From Gammaproteobacteria bacterium (GTDB taxonomy: Bacteria > Pseudomonadota > Gammaproteobacteria > Ga0077536), in contig JALRCR010000014.1 in assembly GCA_023257255.1 (NCBI GenBank), forward strand, positions 1 to 33,957: a DNA stretch of 33,957 nucleotides, read 5' to 3'. This document shows positions 1-7,306 of the stretch, in pieces. A model generated the notes under the pieces. It saw only the letters and a program-made list of their open reading frames with translations, was not told the DNA's origin and ran no database searches. Every line of letters begins with the position of its first letter. The stretch's first letter is position 1. The position numbers were made by a program, and so were the translations under genes.

Positions 1-1019
1 GTTAGCCACATGGCGTCGCCGTAGCTGAAAAACCGGTAGCCGGCGGCCACCGCGTGGCGGTAGGCGTTCATCACCGCCGTGTGCCCCGCGAAGGCCGAGA
101 CCAGCATCAGCAGGGTCGAACAGGGCATGTGGAAATTGGTCACCAGCGCGTCCACCACCCGGAACGGCGCCCCGGGAGTGATAAAGAGTCGCGTATCGCC
201 GCCATAGGGCGCCAACGCGCCGCCGACGGCGGCTGATTCCAGCGCCCGCACGCTGGTCGTACCCACCGCCACCACGCGGCCGCCTGCAGCCTGCGTGCGC
301 GCGATGGTCGCGCAGGTGTCGGCCGACACTTCCAGATATTCCGCGTGCATCCGGTGATCTTCGATCCGCGCGCTGCGCACCGGCTGGAAGGTGCCGGCGC
401 CGACGTGCAGGGTGACAAACGTCTGGGCGATGCCCATTGCCCGCAGGCGCTCAAGCATCGCCGTGTCGAAATGTAAGCCCGCGGTCGGCGCCGCGACCGC
501 GCCCGGGCTGCGGGCGTAAACCGTCTGGTAGCGCTCGGCGTCCGCCCGCTCATCAGCACGGGTGATGTAGGGGGGCAGCGGCATGTGGCCGACCCGCTGC
601 AGCAGGTCGCTAAGCGAACCCGCGCCAGCGCTGCCGACGTCATAGAAGCCGTCCGCGTCCCGCCCCAGCACCTCAAGTCCGGGCTGCCCGCCAAACAAAA
701 TCTGGCTGCCCGCGCGCGGCGGCTTGCTGGCCCGAATCTGCACTTTTGCCCGCCGCGCATCGAGCAGGCGCTCGACCATCACCTCCACCTGCCCGCCACT
801 GTCCTTGCGGCCAAAGAGCCGCGCCGGGATCACGCGCGTGTCGTTGAAGACCAGACAGTCGCCGGGCGCCAGCAGCTCGGGCAGGTCGAGAAACTGCCGG
901 TCCCGCCACGCGCCGGTCTCACCGTCCAGCGTCAAAAGGCGGGAGGCCGTGCGTTCGGCGCTGGGATGCTGGGCAATCTGCGCGGGCGGCAGGTCGTAGA
1001 AAAAGTCGTCGAGGTTCAT
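1..1019 (-). CDS. queA: tRNA preQ1 ribosyltransferase-isomerase QueA, C-terminus cut by window edge
   Basis: QueA transfers and isomerises the ribosyl part of S-adenosylmethionine onto preQ1 at position 34 of tRNAs for Asp, Asn, His and Tyr, giving epoxyqueuosine. Reading the minus strand from the ATG at 1019 gives an N-terminus beginning [19 protein letters not shown], then [25 protein letters not shown] and near the edge [19 protein letters not shown], all QueA hallmarks. About 339 codons are present; the family is about 340-355 residues, so only the last few residues lie outside. The ribosome-binding site is weak. It is divergent from the tRNA-Leu gene with about 80 bases between. Its usual partner tgt would be beyond the left edge and cannot be seen. 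Confidence 0.96.
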   Translation of the reverse strand, partial: MNLDDFFYDLPPAQIAQHPSAERTASRLLTLDGETGAWRDRQFLDLPELLAPGDCLVFNDTRVIPARLFGRKDSGGQVEVMVERLLDARRAKVQIRASKPPRAGSQILFGGQPGLEVLGRDADGFYDVGSAGAGSLSDLLQRVGHMPLPPYITRADERADAERYQTVYARSPGAVAAPTAGLHFDTAMLERLRAMGIAQTFVTLHVGAGTFQPVRSARIEDHRMHAEYLEVSADTCATIARTQAAGGRVVAVGTTSVRALESAAVGGALAPYGGDTRLFITPGAPFRVVDALVTNFHMPCSTLLMLVSAFAGHTAVMNAYRHAVAAGYRFFSYGDAMWL

Positions 1020-1059
1020 CGCGGGCTCAATCAAGATTCAATTCGGCGGCATAGACCCG

Positions 1060-1089
1060 CAGACACTGCCCAAGGGCCAGTGTTAGGAT
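1060..1089 (+). promoter_or_regulatory. Candidate sigma-70 promoter of tRNA-Leu
   Basis: A CAGACA hexamer at 1060-1065 (four of six to the -35 consensus) and TAGGAT at 1084-1089 are separated by 18 bases. They are followed by a GC-rich discriminator leading into the tRNA 11 bases later, as is usual for stable-RNA promoters. The assignment rests on motif and position only. Confidence 0.3.
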
Positions 1090-1099
1090 GCGCCCCCTT

Positions 1100-1186
1100 G
1101 GCGGGATGGCGGAATTGGTAGACGCAGTGGACTCAAAATCCACCGCTGGTGACAGTGTGCGGGTTCGAGTCCCGCTCCCGCTACCA
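1100..1186 (+). tRNA. tRNA-Leu (anticodon CAA)
   Basis: This is a class II tRNA with a long variable arm. The acceptor strand 1100-1106 pairs with 1176-1182 (first pair G-U, the rest Watson-Crick). The anticodon stem 1127-1131/1139-1143 holds a loop with anticodon CAA at 1134-1136, reading UUG. The T stem GCGGG/CCCGC encloses the canonical TTCGAGT loop. The discriminator is A1183 and CCA is encoded at 1184-1186. The D arm has the usual Leu pattern with GGTAGACGC. Its 3' end is duplicated about 4 kb downstream at 5111-5134, which marks it as an integration target. Confidence 0.96.
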
Positions 1187-1187
1187 A
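1164..1187 (+). repeat. Attachment-site-like repeat, tRNA copy
   Basis: The T-loop-to-CCA part of the tRNA-Leu gene matches 5111-5134 in direct orientation at 21 of 24 positions, with the last 15 bases (CGCTCCCGCTACCAA) identical. Integrating elements typically recombine in a tRNA 3' end and leave a copy like this at the far junction. That an integration made it is inference. Confidence 0.6.
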
Positions 1188-1205
1188 GAAATTTGGGGTC
1201 AGAGT

Positions 1206-1229
1206 AAAAACCCGGCATGCAACCCGGGC
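1206..1229 (-). terminator. Intrinsic terminator downstream of the MpaB-type oxygenase gene
   Basis: On the minus strand CCCGG, an eight-base loop and CCGGG are followed directly by TTTTT. It lies about 70 bases past the stop codon of the oxygenase gene and just before the tRNA read antisense, so it would stop antisense transcription into tRNA-Leu. Confidence 0.55.
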
Positions 1230-1299
1230 CCAACGCTACGCCGGGATCAGCCGCCCGCTCGAATCTTCAGGCTGAGCCCGCTGCCCCCGGTCCCCACGC

Positions 1300-2337
1300 T
1301 CAGGCGTCCTCGGTCGTGTGCAGCGCCGCCTTGGCCGCGGCGAAAGGGCACTGCCCTGCTTTCTCGCGACGCCGGTCTTCCGGTGCGATCTTCCTCGCCC
1401 AGTCGGGCCCGACGGTCATCGGGTCGAGCGCTTCCCCGTATTCCCGATTCCATGGCCGCAACAACTGTGCTGAGGACGACGCCGGCACCCAACGCCGGAA
1501 CGCGGCATAGGCGCGCACGAACAGGCCGATAATCCTGCGCGAGACTTGGGAAGGATGCGGCTGCCCGACGGTGTCGAGCAGATGATCGTCGGCGCAGCAG
1601 CGAAGAACGGTATAGCCCAGTCGCTTAAGCGGCCCCGGGAAAAACCGTTTGCAGAAATCGTCAGCCATCGCGGTCGCGAGCAGCGGGCCCTCGGGTGTTC
1701 GCGTGTAGGTCGTTTCCTCGTAGTGCGCCATCCACGCACGGAACGCCGCCTGTTCCTCGGGCACGTCGATGCCCCAGCGGCGCCCGACTTCACGCCAGAA
1801 CAGAAACAGCGCCCGGGCCTCGCCGTCATTCAGCACCTGACAGCCAAGAATCTCGGGAATTCTTACCGCCTCGAAGCACAGGCCCGAGAGCGTGTAGCGG
1901 AAATCGTCAGACGGAATCTGGAAGCGCTCATGAATCGCGGCCAGTCTGTCGATCGTGGCGCCCGCAGCCCTGGTCTGCCAGCCATCGCGATACATGAAGC
2001 CGAAGAAGAGGAGCGTGTCGTCCACGCGTTTGGTGGTCTCGTAGGTCTTGCCACGGCCGCTCTGGTGCAGCACCGGGGCGATGGTGCGGACGGCGATCTG
2101 GCGCCAGTACGCCACCGTGAACAAGGCGTCGTTGAAAAACCCATCCGCGAAGACTCGCCCCACCACCAGCTTCGATATTTCGTGAAACTCTGTCTCCGGA
2201 TCGAGCGCGGCCAGCCGATCGTTGATGGCTCTGCGCGCTTTCAGCTCCTTGAACGGATTCGGCCACCAGCGCGGGCCGGGTCCGGTTTCAGACGCGTCGC
2301 TGGTGCTGCCTGCCGCGCTCGTTTGAGGTGTGTTCAT
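1300..2337 (-). CDS. Oxygenase MpaB-family (DUF2236-type) protein
   Basis: The 345-residue protein resembles the mpaB/rubber-oxygenase-like family (DUF2236), haem-linked or putative oxygenases whose bacterial substrates are mostly unknown. Supporting segments are KTYETTKRVDDTLLFFGFMY followed by a helix and AAIHERFQIPSDDFRYTL, where the family carries its conserved His/Arg-rich core, and a C-terminal LRPWNREYG segment. I chose the ATG at 2337 because GGGAGA lies just upstream; an in-frame ATG at 2379 would add 14 residues but has no ribosome-binding site. No signal peptide is evident. It is divergent from the GlxA-type regulator, which may control it. The family call is good; the reaction is unknown. 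Confidence 0.75.
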   Translation of the reverse strand: MNTPQTSAAGSTSDASETGPGPRWWPNPFKELKARRAINDRLAALDPETEFHEISKLVVGRVFADGFFNDALFTVAYWRQIAVRTIAPVLHQSGRGKTYETTKRVDDTLLFFGFMYRDGWQTRAAGATIDRLAAIHERFQIPSDDFRYTLSGLCFEAVRIPEILGCQVLNDGEARALFLFWREVGRRWGIDVPEEQAAFRAWMAHYEETTYTRTPEGPLLATAMADDFCKRFFPGPLKRLGYTVLRCCADDHLLDTVGQPHPSQVSRRIIGLFVRAYAAFRRWVPASSSAQLLRPWNREYGEALDPMTVGPDWARKIAPEDRRREKAGQCPFAAAKAALHTTEDA

Positions 2338-2721
2338 GGCGTTCTCCCGAAGGAAGGTATGGGGAGAATAAAGCCGCATCGGGGTCAGCGGAAGTTCCGG
2401 TTACCGGGCGGCGGGCGAGCCGCAAGTTGAGGGCATCGCAAAAAAGCTTCAGGACTCAGCTGCATCTCGACGCCGAAAACAATCGCCGTCATGCTTTTGA
2501 CTCGAACCCCGAAGATGCCCGGGCGACGAGATGACAGGCCACGACGTCCGCAGTCTAGCCGCTACCGGGCTGAACGAAAAGGACTGGAACCGGGACGAAC
2601 TGAAGTCGTCTTTCATGCGGCCAAAAGGCTGAACCTCACGATGACCTGCTCAGGCAGGTTTGGCCCAATTTTTCCACTCCGCTATAGTTGGGCCAGTAGG
2701 TAAAACACGTCGCGCCCGCCC
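2338..2721. other. Divergent intergenic region, 384 bases
   Basis: It separates the oxygenase gene (minus) from the GlxA-type regulator (plus). Its right end holds the promoter and palindrome annotated at 2660-2695. Short reading frames occur in the rest but have no recognisable domains or start signals, and I see no RNA gene or repeat there. Confidence 0.6.
2660..2695 (+). promoter_or_regulatory. Promoter with embedded inverted-repeat operator upstream of the GlxA-type regulator
   Basis: TTGGCC at 2660-2665 and TATAGT at 2683-2688 are separated by exactly 17 bases, a good sigma-70 arrangement 34 bases before the ATG at 2722. A perfect 8-base inverted repeat, TGGCCCAA at 2661-2668 and TTGGGCCA at 2688-2695, has one arm on the -35 and the other at the end of the -10. 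A protein bound there would be expected to block the promoter, so autorepression by the adjacent regulator is a reasonable inference. Confidence 0.55.
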
Positions 2722-3741
2722 ATGCATTCTCATCGAACACTGGTTGCCGTGGTCGCCTTTCAGCGCGTCATCCCGTTCCACTTGTCAGTGCCTTGCATCG
2801 TGTTTGGAGATAGCTCTCCGGTCACACCCCATACGTTCGATGTCCGCGTTTGCGCGGGCGAGGACGGTCCCATCAAGACGTCAGCAGGATTCGGGCTGAG
2901 CGATCTCGAGCCGCTGTCGTGGGTTGACGAGGCTGATGTGGTCGTTATCCCCGGATGGCGGGATACCTTGGATGAACCGCCGAAGCCCCTCCTCGATGCA
3001 TTGGTCCGGGCGCATGCACGCGGGGCCCAGATGGTCGGCCTCTGCTTCGGCACCCACGTGCTGGCCAGCGCGGGCCTCCTTGATGGCCGTCTGGCAACGA
3101 CTCACTGGGAGCTCGCGGACGAGATGGCGCGACGGTTTCCAAAAGTCGACATGCGTCCAGACGTGCTCTACGTCGAGGACGATAACGTGCTGACTTCCGC
3201 CGGCACTGCGGCAAGCCTCGATGCCTGCCTGCACGTTCTGCGACGGCGGCTGGGTGCCACGGCGGCGAATCGAACCGCCCGGCGCCTCGTTGTGGCGCCT
3301 CACCGCGAAGGCGGACAGGCGCAATTCATCGAGCAGCCCTTACCCAAGGCTGCGTCAGACACCCGATTGGCACAGCTACTTGATTCGATACGCGAGCGAT
3401 TGGGAGAACCGCACTCGCTGGATAGCCTCGCGGAGCGCGCGCGCATGAGCCGCCGCAGTTTCACCCGTCATTTCCGGGCGTTGACCGGGACCACGATAAC
3501 CGCCTGGTTACTGACGGAACGCCTGGTCAGAGCGCAAGCCCTGCTGGAGTCCTCCGACCTCTCTGTCGATGCCATCTCACGGGCTGCGGGCTTCGGCTCG
3601 GTCGCCGCAATGAGACAGCATTTTCGGGCTGCTTTCGGTGTCTCGCCCACTGCCTGGCGGCTGAGCTTCAAGGCGCCAGCGGACACCTTGGGCTCACACC
3701 GGACCCGGGGCGTTGCCCTGGCGTGTCGATCGCCGCTGTGA
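2722..3741 (+). CDS. GlxA-family transcriptional regulator (DJ-1/PfpI domain plus AraC-type HTH)
   Basis: The 339-residue protein has an N-terminal DJ-1/PfpI-like (class I glutamine amidotransferase fold) domain at about residues 7-190 and a C-terminal AraC-type double helix-turn-helix at about 213-312. The nucleophile-elbow motif VGLCFGTHVLASAG places Cys108 where the family has its cysteine. The DNA-binding part includes SLAERARMSRRSFTRHFRAL and ISRAAGFGSVAAMRQHFR. Such proteins are cytoplasmic transcription factors, often activators of nearby catabolic or detoxification genes; the amidotransferase domain is thought to sense a ligand. It is divergent from the oxygenase and convergent with the MBL-fold gene. 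Targets and ligand are not known. Confidence 0.93.
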   Translation: MHSHRTLVAVVAFQRVIPFHLSVPCIVFGDSSPVTPHTFDVRVCAGEDGPIKTSAGFGLSDLEPLSWVDEADVVVIPGWRDTLDEPPKPLLDALVRAHARGAQMVGLCFGTHVLASAGLLDGRLATTHWELADEMARRFPKVDMRPDVLYVEDDNVLTSAGTAASLDACLHVLRRRLGATAANRTARRLVVAPHREGGQAQFIEQPLPKAASDTRLAQLLDSIRERLGEPHSLDSLAERARMSRRSFTRHFRALTGTTITAWLLTERLVRAQALLESSDLSVDAISRAAGFGSVAAMRQHFRAAFGVSPTAWRLSFKAPADTLGSHRTRGVALACRSPL

Positions 3742-3826
3742 ATGCCCGTTGCATGCAACGACTCGATCAGCCCGCTCCGAGCCGACGACGACTAGCCCCT
3801 CAGGCGAAGCCGGCCAGCCGTTGGAA

Positions 3827-3844
3827 TGGGCCGTATCAGGCCCA
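3827..3844. terminator. Hairpin between convergent genes, weak bidirectional terminator candidate
   Basis: TGGGCC, a six-base loop and GGCCCA form a perfect 6-base stem between the stops of the GlxA-type regulator and the MBL-fold gene. No T-run follows on either strand, so termination is uncertain. The core resembles the arms of the operator at 2661-2695. Confidence 0.3.
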
Positions 3845-3853
3845 CTCGCTCAG

Positions 3854-4744
3854 TCAAAATTTCAGGGACGCGCCATCCGCGGGGATCTCAACCCTCGACT
3901 GGAGTGCCTTTTCAACGACAAACTTTGTCAGCTCTTCGCGGCTCAGCGCCATGTGATTGATGGCATTCAGGTGGACTGCCACGACCACCGCCTTTGGCAT
4001 CATCTGCGCAGCGCGGAGTACGTCATCCTTGCCCATGATGATGGCGCCTTCAAAACCCGTGACACGCGCATAGCCTGCGTTCAGCACGATGACCTCAGGC
4101 TTGTAGGTAGCGAGCGCCTGATCGACGTCGCCGGTCCAGATGGTATCGCCCGCGAGGTACAGGGTGGGGTGGGCCGGTGCCTGAAGCACCACGCCCATGG
4201 CTTCACCCAAGCCCGCCGCCAGCGGCGGCGATGCGTACATCGCTTCAGTGCCGTGCCGGCCGCCTGTCCTGGTCAAGGTCACCCCCCCGAACTCGGCATG
4301 GCTATTGAGAACACGCACATCGGTGAAGCCTTCCTTGCGAATAATTTCCGCATCCGAGTCGTTCTGCACGAACAAGGGGACACCCTTCGGCAACAGCGCC
4401 TGCGCGGCGTCATCCCAGTGATCGAGATGGGTGTGCGTGACGATGACCGCATCGACATCGGCAATCACCTCCGCTTCGGATATTGGCAATTCCACGAGCG
4501 GATTGCGTAGCTCACTCCGATAGGTCCCTTTGAATCCCGGGTACGTCCCCTTCCGGGAAAGCATCGGATCGACCAGAAAGGTCGTCTTGCCGTAGCTGAT
4601 TCTCGCCGTGGCGTTGCGAATCTGCTGGAACTGCACTTTCTCGGTGGATGTTGCGGCTCCCGCGGCGCGCTCCTCGGCGTCGGCGGTGGCGTAGGAGAGG
4701 CTCAAGCTGAGCGCCAGCAAGCTGGCAAGCGTTCTGATTTGCAT
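3854..4744 (-). CDS. Exported MBL-fold metallo-hydrolase
   Basis: The 296-residue protein has a typical Sec signal peptide at residues 1-23 (MQIRT, a Leu/Ser-rich core, then a likely cut near TADAEE), so it should act in the periplasm. The metal site begins with THTHLDHWDD (His104, His106, Asp108, His109) and continues with a His in GGRHGTEAM, Asp in LAGDTIWTGD and a C-terminal His. This pattern matches the UlaG-like/COG2220 branch of the metallo-beta-lactamase superfamily, which hydrolyses lactones, phosphodiesters or other esters. It is not a classical beta-lactamase. The gene is convergent with the regulator gene. Family is sure, substrate unknown. Confidence 0.88.
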   Translation of the reverse strand: MQIRTLASLLALSLSLSYATADAEERAAGAATSTEKVQFQQIRNATARISYGKTTFLVDPMLSRKGTYPGFKGTYRSELRNPLVELPISEAEVIADVDAVIVTHTHLDHWDDAAQALLPKGVPLFVQNDSDAEIIRKEGFTDVRVLNSHAEFGGVTLTRTGGRHGTEAMYASPPLAAGLGEAMGVVLQAPAHPTLYLAGDTIWTGDVDQALATYKPEVIVLNAGYARVTGFEGAIIMGKDDVLRAAQMMPKAVVVAVHLNAINHMALSREELTKFVVEKALQSRVEIPADGASLKF

Positions 4745-4884
4745 GCAGTAAATCCCATCGGTCGGCTGAATTCAGGATGCCATTCTGCGGTGGGGAGGCT
4801 GATGGCAATATCGGTTCCATCGCCAATCATCGACAGGATCGGGCCATGTTCGGCATGGCAGCCCACACGGATGAAATGCGATTC

Positions 4885-4913
4885 GGGTTGACGCAACCCT
4901 CGCCGAACGGCGA
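4885..4913. repeat. Two abutting perfect palindromes
   Basis: GGGTTG-ACG-CAACCC (4885-4899) is followed without a gap by TCGCCG-AA-CGGCGA (4900-4913). Each is a perfect 6-base stem with a tiny loop. The arrangement resembles REP/BIME-type or recombination-site DNA, but no second copy was found in this window. Confidence 0.45.
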
Positions 4914-5110
4914 TCCAATCCTTGATGGTGGGGTCCGCCCGTTTTGTTCGCGACCGGATTCAGGCTCAGGCGTGCGCAACTGATTGTCGGGCGGCGCCTG
5001 CCGCCGGGCAGGGACAGGGGCTACCGCACCCGCCTTGGGCTGGGTGCTGATGGTATCTGGCCAGGCGGCGAGCCGGAAAATTTCTTTCTTTCCAAAGCCT
5101 AAGCGCCCAA

Positions 5111-5134
5111 TTCGAGAGACGCTCCCGCTACCAA
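5111..5134 (+). repeat. Attachment-site-like repeat, distal copy of tRNA-Leu 3' end
   Basis: This is a direct repeat of 1164-1187, differing only at three bases (AGA at 5117-5119 instead of TCC). The CCA-proximal 15 bases are identical. No tRNA body precedes it, so it is not a gene. It ends 13 bases before the HIT gene stop codon. Confidence 0.6.
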
Positions 5135-5147
5135 ACAACTCGGCGCG

Positions 5148-5561
5148 TCAGCGCAGCACCTGCGCCCGCCGCAACGCGGCGGCAACGGCGGCCGCGTCAG
5201 CCTCGGCGCGCAGCGGCCCTTCCTGCAAGTTCCCCCACACCACCCGCGGCCACAGGGCGTCGTCCTGTCGACGACCGATCACGTGCAGGTGTAGCTGCGG
5301 CACCACGTTACCGATGGCGGCGATGTTCAGCTTGTCGCAGCGCCAATGCTTGAGCACGAAACGCCCAACGCGATCGGCCAGCGCCTGCAGCTCCGCGCGC
5401 AGCGCCGGCGGTAACTCATGCAGTTCGGTGGCGGGGTCTTCGGGCACCAGCAGGAACCAGGGGAACTGCGCGCTCCGGTGCATGCGCACCTGCACCGCGC
5501 CGACCTGCCCCAGCAAATAGCTGTCGGCGGCGAGCGTCGGGTGCAGGGCAAACTCGGTCAT
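5148..5561 (-). CDS. HIT-family nucleotide-binding protein
   Basis: A 137-residue histidine-triad protein. The active-site strand reads NVVPQLHLHVIGR: the catalytic-type His pair is present, with Gln at the first triad position, as is usual in this proteobacterial HIT subfamily, followed by DDALWPRVVWG. HIT proteins hydrolyse or transfer nucleotides from dinucleoside polyphosphates or nucleoside phosphoramidates; the physiological substrate here is unknown. The start lies 6 bases after the stop of the upstream YdhR-like gene, so it is the last gene of a five-gene minus-strand operon. Its 3' end lies right beside the tRNA-like repeat. Confidence 0.92.
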   Translation of the reverse strand: MTEFALHPTLAADSYLLGQVGAVQVRMHRSAQFPWFLLVPEDPATELHELPPALRAELQALADRVGRFVLKHWRCDKLNIAAIGNVVPQLHLHVIGRRQDDALWPRVVWGNLQEGPLRAEADAAAVAAALRRAQVLR

Positions 5562-5567
5562 GGCGCG

Positions 5568-5870
5568 CTAGCCGGTAATGACCCGGGCGGCATCGACCAC
5601 CACCGGGCAGTCCAGATATTCCAGCATCGGCGCCTCGCCCCAGGCGGCGGTCATGTTCTTCACCCATTCGGCGTTGTACCAAGCCTCGGCCTTGGCTTTG
5701 GATTCCCACAGATAAATGCCGCCGGCGGTCTGGCCGTCTTCACTCATGAGGTAGTACTTGCGAAGCAGGCCGTCGAGTTTTTCGTATTTATGGGTGGTGG
5801 CCATCAGGCGTTCAGTGAAGGCCTTGCGGTCGGCCGAGCCGGTGGGGAAGCGCACGTGGGCAATGATCAT
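5568..5870 (-). CDS. YdhR-like small monooxygenase-fold protein
   Basis: A 100-residue protein of the dimeric ferredoxin-like alpha-beta barrel type. The segment GGIYLWESKAKAEAWYNAEW is very close to the YdhR-type putative monooxygenases, and the N-terminal MIIAHVRFP strand fits too. YdhR-like proteins are small cytoplasmic proteins proposed to oxygenate or bind aromatic compounds without metal or cofactor; functions are largely unproven. It lies 11 bases after the FAD-linked oxidase gene and 6 bases before the HIT gene in the same operon, hinting that it handles a product of the neighbouring oxidoreductases. Confidence 0.78.
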   Translation of the reverse strand: MIIAHVRFPTGSADRKAFTERLMATTHKYEKLDGLLRKYYLMSEDGQTAGGIYLWESKAKAEAWYNAEWVKNMTAAWGEAPMLEYLDCPVVVDAARVITG

Positions 5871-5881
5871 CAGCAGTCTCC

Positions 5882-7306
5882 TCAGGTGGGATTACGGCCG
5901 CCGCGCGGCAGCCCGAGATTTCCCGGCGACAGCACGCCGGCCGGGTCGAAAGTCTGTTTCAGGCGGTCGAGCGTGCCGTGCCAGGCACTCATCTGCTCGA
6001 CTTCTGCCGCCCAAATCTTGCCGGTTTTATACGGAATGCAGCCGACGGCGGTCAGCGCGGCGGCCGCTTCGCGCAGCACCGGCTGCACCGCCTGCCATTG
6101 GGTCGCTTCGTCGTAGAAGCCCATGACGCCACCGTGCAGACCGCGCCGGCAGAGCACCACCGCCCCGCCCCACTGAAACTCCGCGTAGCGGCTGCGAATC
6201 GCGCCCAGCGTGGCGACGAACTCCGGCAGGTGGGTGCTGGGCAGCGAGGCCATCAGAATCCCGCAGCGGGAGCGCGCGAAATAGCCGGCGAAGGAATACC
6301 AGTACACCTGCTCGCCGCGCAGGCGGTTGAAATAGAGTTCGTCGAACAGCGGAAAGGCATCACCGCCGTGGCGCTGCGCGAGCGCAAGAAGCCGCGCCTG
6401 ATCGCGCGCCAGTTCGTCCGCGTCGCCGCCAAAGTCGCAGCCAACGCAAAAGACCGGCAGATCTTCCGGTGCCAGATCCGGCCGCGCCGCACCCACCCGA
6501 CCGCGAATGGTCGCGCTTTCATAACCGCTGGCGTACCAGACGTTGCGCAGCGCCTCGCCGCGCTGGGCGTCCAGCACAAAGCCGGTGGCCGCCGCGACGG
6601 AGGGAAAACCGTAGACCGCCGTCGCCCGCGCCGCCGGCAGTGGCCGCAGCCACAGCGCGATGGCGGTGATGACGCCGAGGCTGGCGTCGCCGCCCAGAAA
6701 GAGGCCCGTCAAATCCGGCCCCATGCCGTAGCGGTGGAAGAAGTTGCCGCCGCGGGCCGCCGCGCTGCCGGTGCGCAGCAGCTGCCCGTCCGGCAGCACC
6801 ACTTCCAGCCCGACCACTTCGTCGGCAAAGCTCTGGTAACGCGTGGACCCGGTGCCCAGCGCGTGGGCCGACGCCGCGCCGCCGATGGTCGCCGCCGGCG
6901 ACGTCGAGGGAATAATGCCGATGGTCATACCGTGCGGCGCGAGCGCGGCGCTCAAGGCCCCGAAGCGCACGCCCGGCTCCACCACCACGACGCCGGCGTC
7001 GAGGTCGAGTGCCAGAATCCGGTCGAGGCCTGTCATATCCAGCACCACGCCGCCGGCGGCCGGGATGACGCCACCCGCGTACATGGTGCCGCCGCCGCGC
7101 ACGTAGACCGGCACCCGCTCGGCGCTGGCCTTGCGCAGCACGTCAGCCACATCGGCCGCGTCGCGCGGACGCACCACCATCCCGGCCTGCCCGGCCGGCA
7201 GCGCCGAGCAGTCGCGCTGATAGCCGAGCAGGTCGACCGGATCCTCCAGCACCAGCGCGCCGTCCGGCGCGCGAATCAAAGGCCCGACCACGCCCGGCGC
7301 GTTCAT
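5882..7306 (-). CDS. FAD-linked oxidase (GlcD/PCMH-type)
   Basis: A 474-residue flavoprotein of the PCMH FAD-binding family. The FAD domain covers about residues 38-218, with VPVYVRGGGTMYAGGV and PAATIGGAASAHALGTGSTRYQSF where the family grips the FAD pyrophosphate and isoalloxazine, then LFLGGDASLGVITAIALWL. The C-terminal half is the substrate cap and ends with the typical FDPAGVLSPGNLG. Such enzymes oxidise hydroxy acids, alcohols or phenolics. Its ATG overlaps the TGA of the upstream Fe-S gene (ATGA), so the two are translationally coupled, as glcD/glcF-type subunits are. No signal peptide. The substrate is unknown. Confidence 0.9.
   Translation of the reverse strand: MNAPGVVGPLIRAPDGALVLEDPVDLLGYQRDCSALPAGQAGMVVRPRDAADVADVLRKASAERVPVYVRGGGTMYAGGVIPAAGGVVLDMTGLDRILALDLDAGVVVVEPGVRFGALSAALAPHGMTIGIIPSTSPAATIGGAASAHALGTGSTRYQSFADEVVGLEVVLPDGQLLRTGSAAARGGNFFHRYGMGPDLTGLFLGGDASLGVITAIALWLRPLPAARATAVYGFPSVAAATGFVLDAQRGEALRNVWYASGYESATIRGRVGAARPDLAPEDLPVFCVGCDFGGDADELARDQARLLALAQRHGGDAFPLFDELYFNRLRGEQVYWYSFAGYFARSRCGILMASLPSTHLPEFVATLGAIRSRYAEFQWGGAVVLCRRGLHGGVMGFYDEATQWQAVQPVLREAAAALTAVGCIPYKTGKIWAAEVEQMSAWHGTLDRLKQTFDPAGVLSPGNLGLPRGGRNPT

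Larger units (their letters stand above)
1188..5134. mobile_element. Putative small genomic island or island remnant in tRNA-Leu
   Basis: The interval is bounded by the tRNA-Leu 3' end and a degenerate direct copy of it. Inside are three accessory-type genes (an MpaB-like oxygenase, a GlxA-type regulator, an exported MBL-fold hydrolase) separated by unusually long noncoding stretches, while the flanks are compact and hold queA and a tightly packed operon. By eye the base composition inside is less GC-rich than outside. No integrase, excisionase, transposase or transfer gene is recognisable, so if it was mobile it has lost its machinery or needs a helper in trans. Confidence 0.45.
4745..5147. 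other. Long noncoding region at the right island boundary
   Basis: About 400 bases without a recognisable gene between the MBL-fold gene and the HIT gene. It holds the hairpin pair at 4885-4913, another hairpin at 4990-5005 (GGCGGC, GCCT, GCCGCC), and the tRNA-like repeat at 5111-5134. A minus-strand frame across about 4702-4950 lacks a stop but matches no family I recognise; it could be a gene relic. Confidence 0.5.

Noticed and set aside
1027..1233. Minus-strand 68-residue frame across the tRNA gene
   Set aside because: It is the antisense reading of tRNA-Leu, a common false ORF, with no family and no ribosome-binding site.
3854..4744. Metallo-beta-lactamase resistance gene
   Set aside because: The sequence belongs to the UlaG-like branch; only the metal-binding fold is shared with true beta-lactamases.
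4702..5138. Minus-strand frames at the right island end that could be an integrase or transposase remnant
   Set aside because: No integrase or transposase motif (such as the tyrosine-recombinase RxxR...Y set) can be seen and the frames match nothing I recognise.
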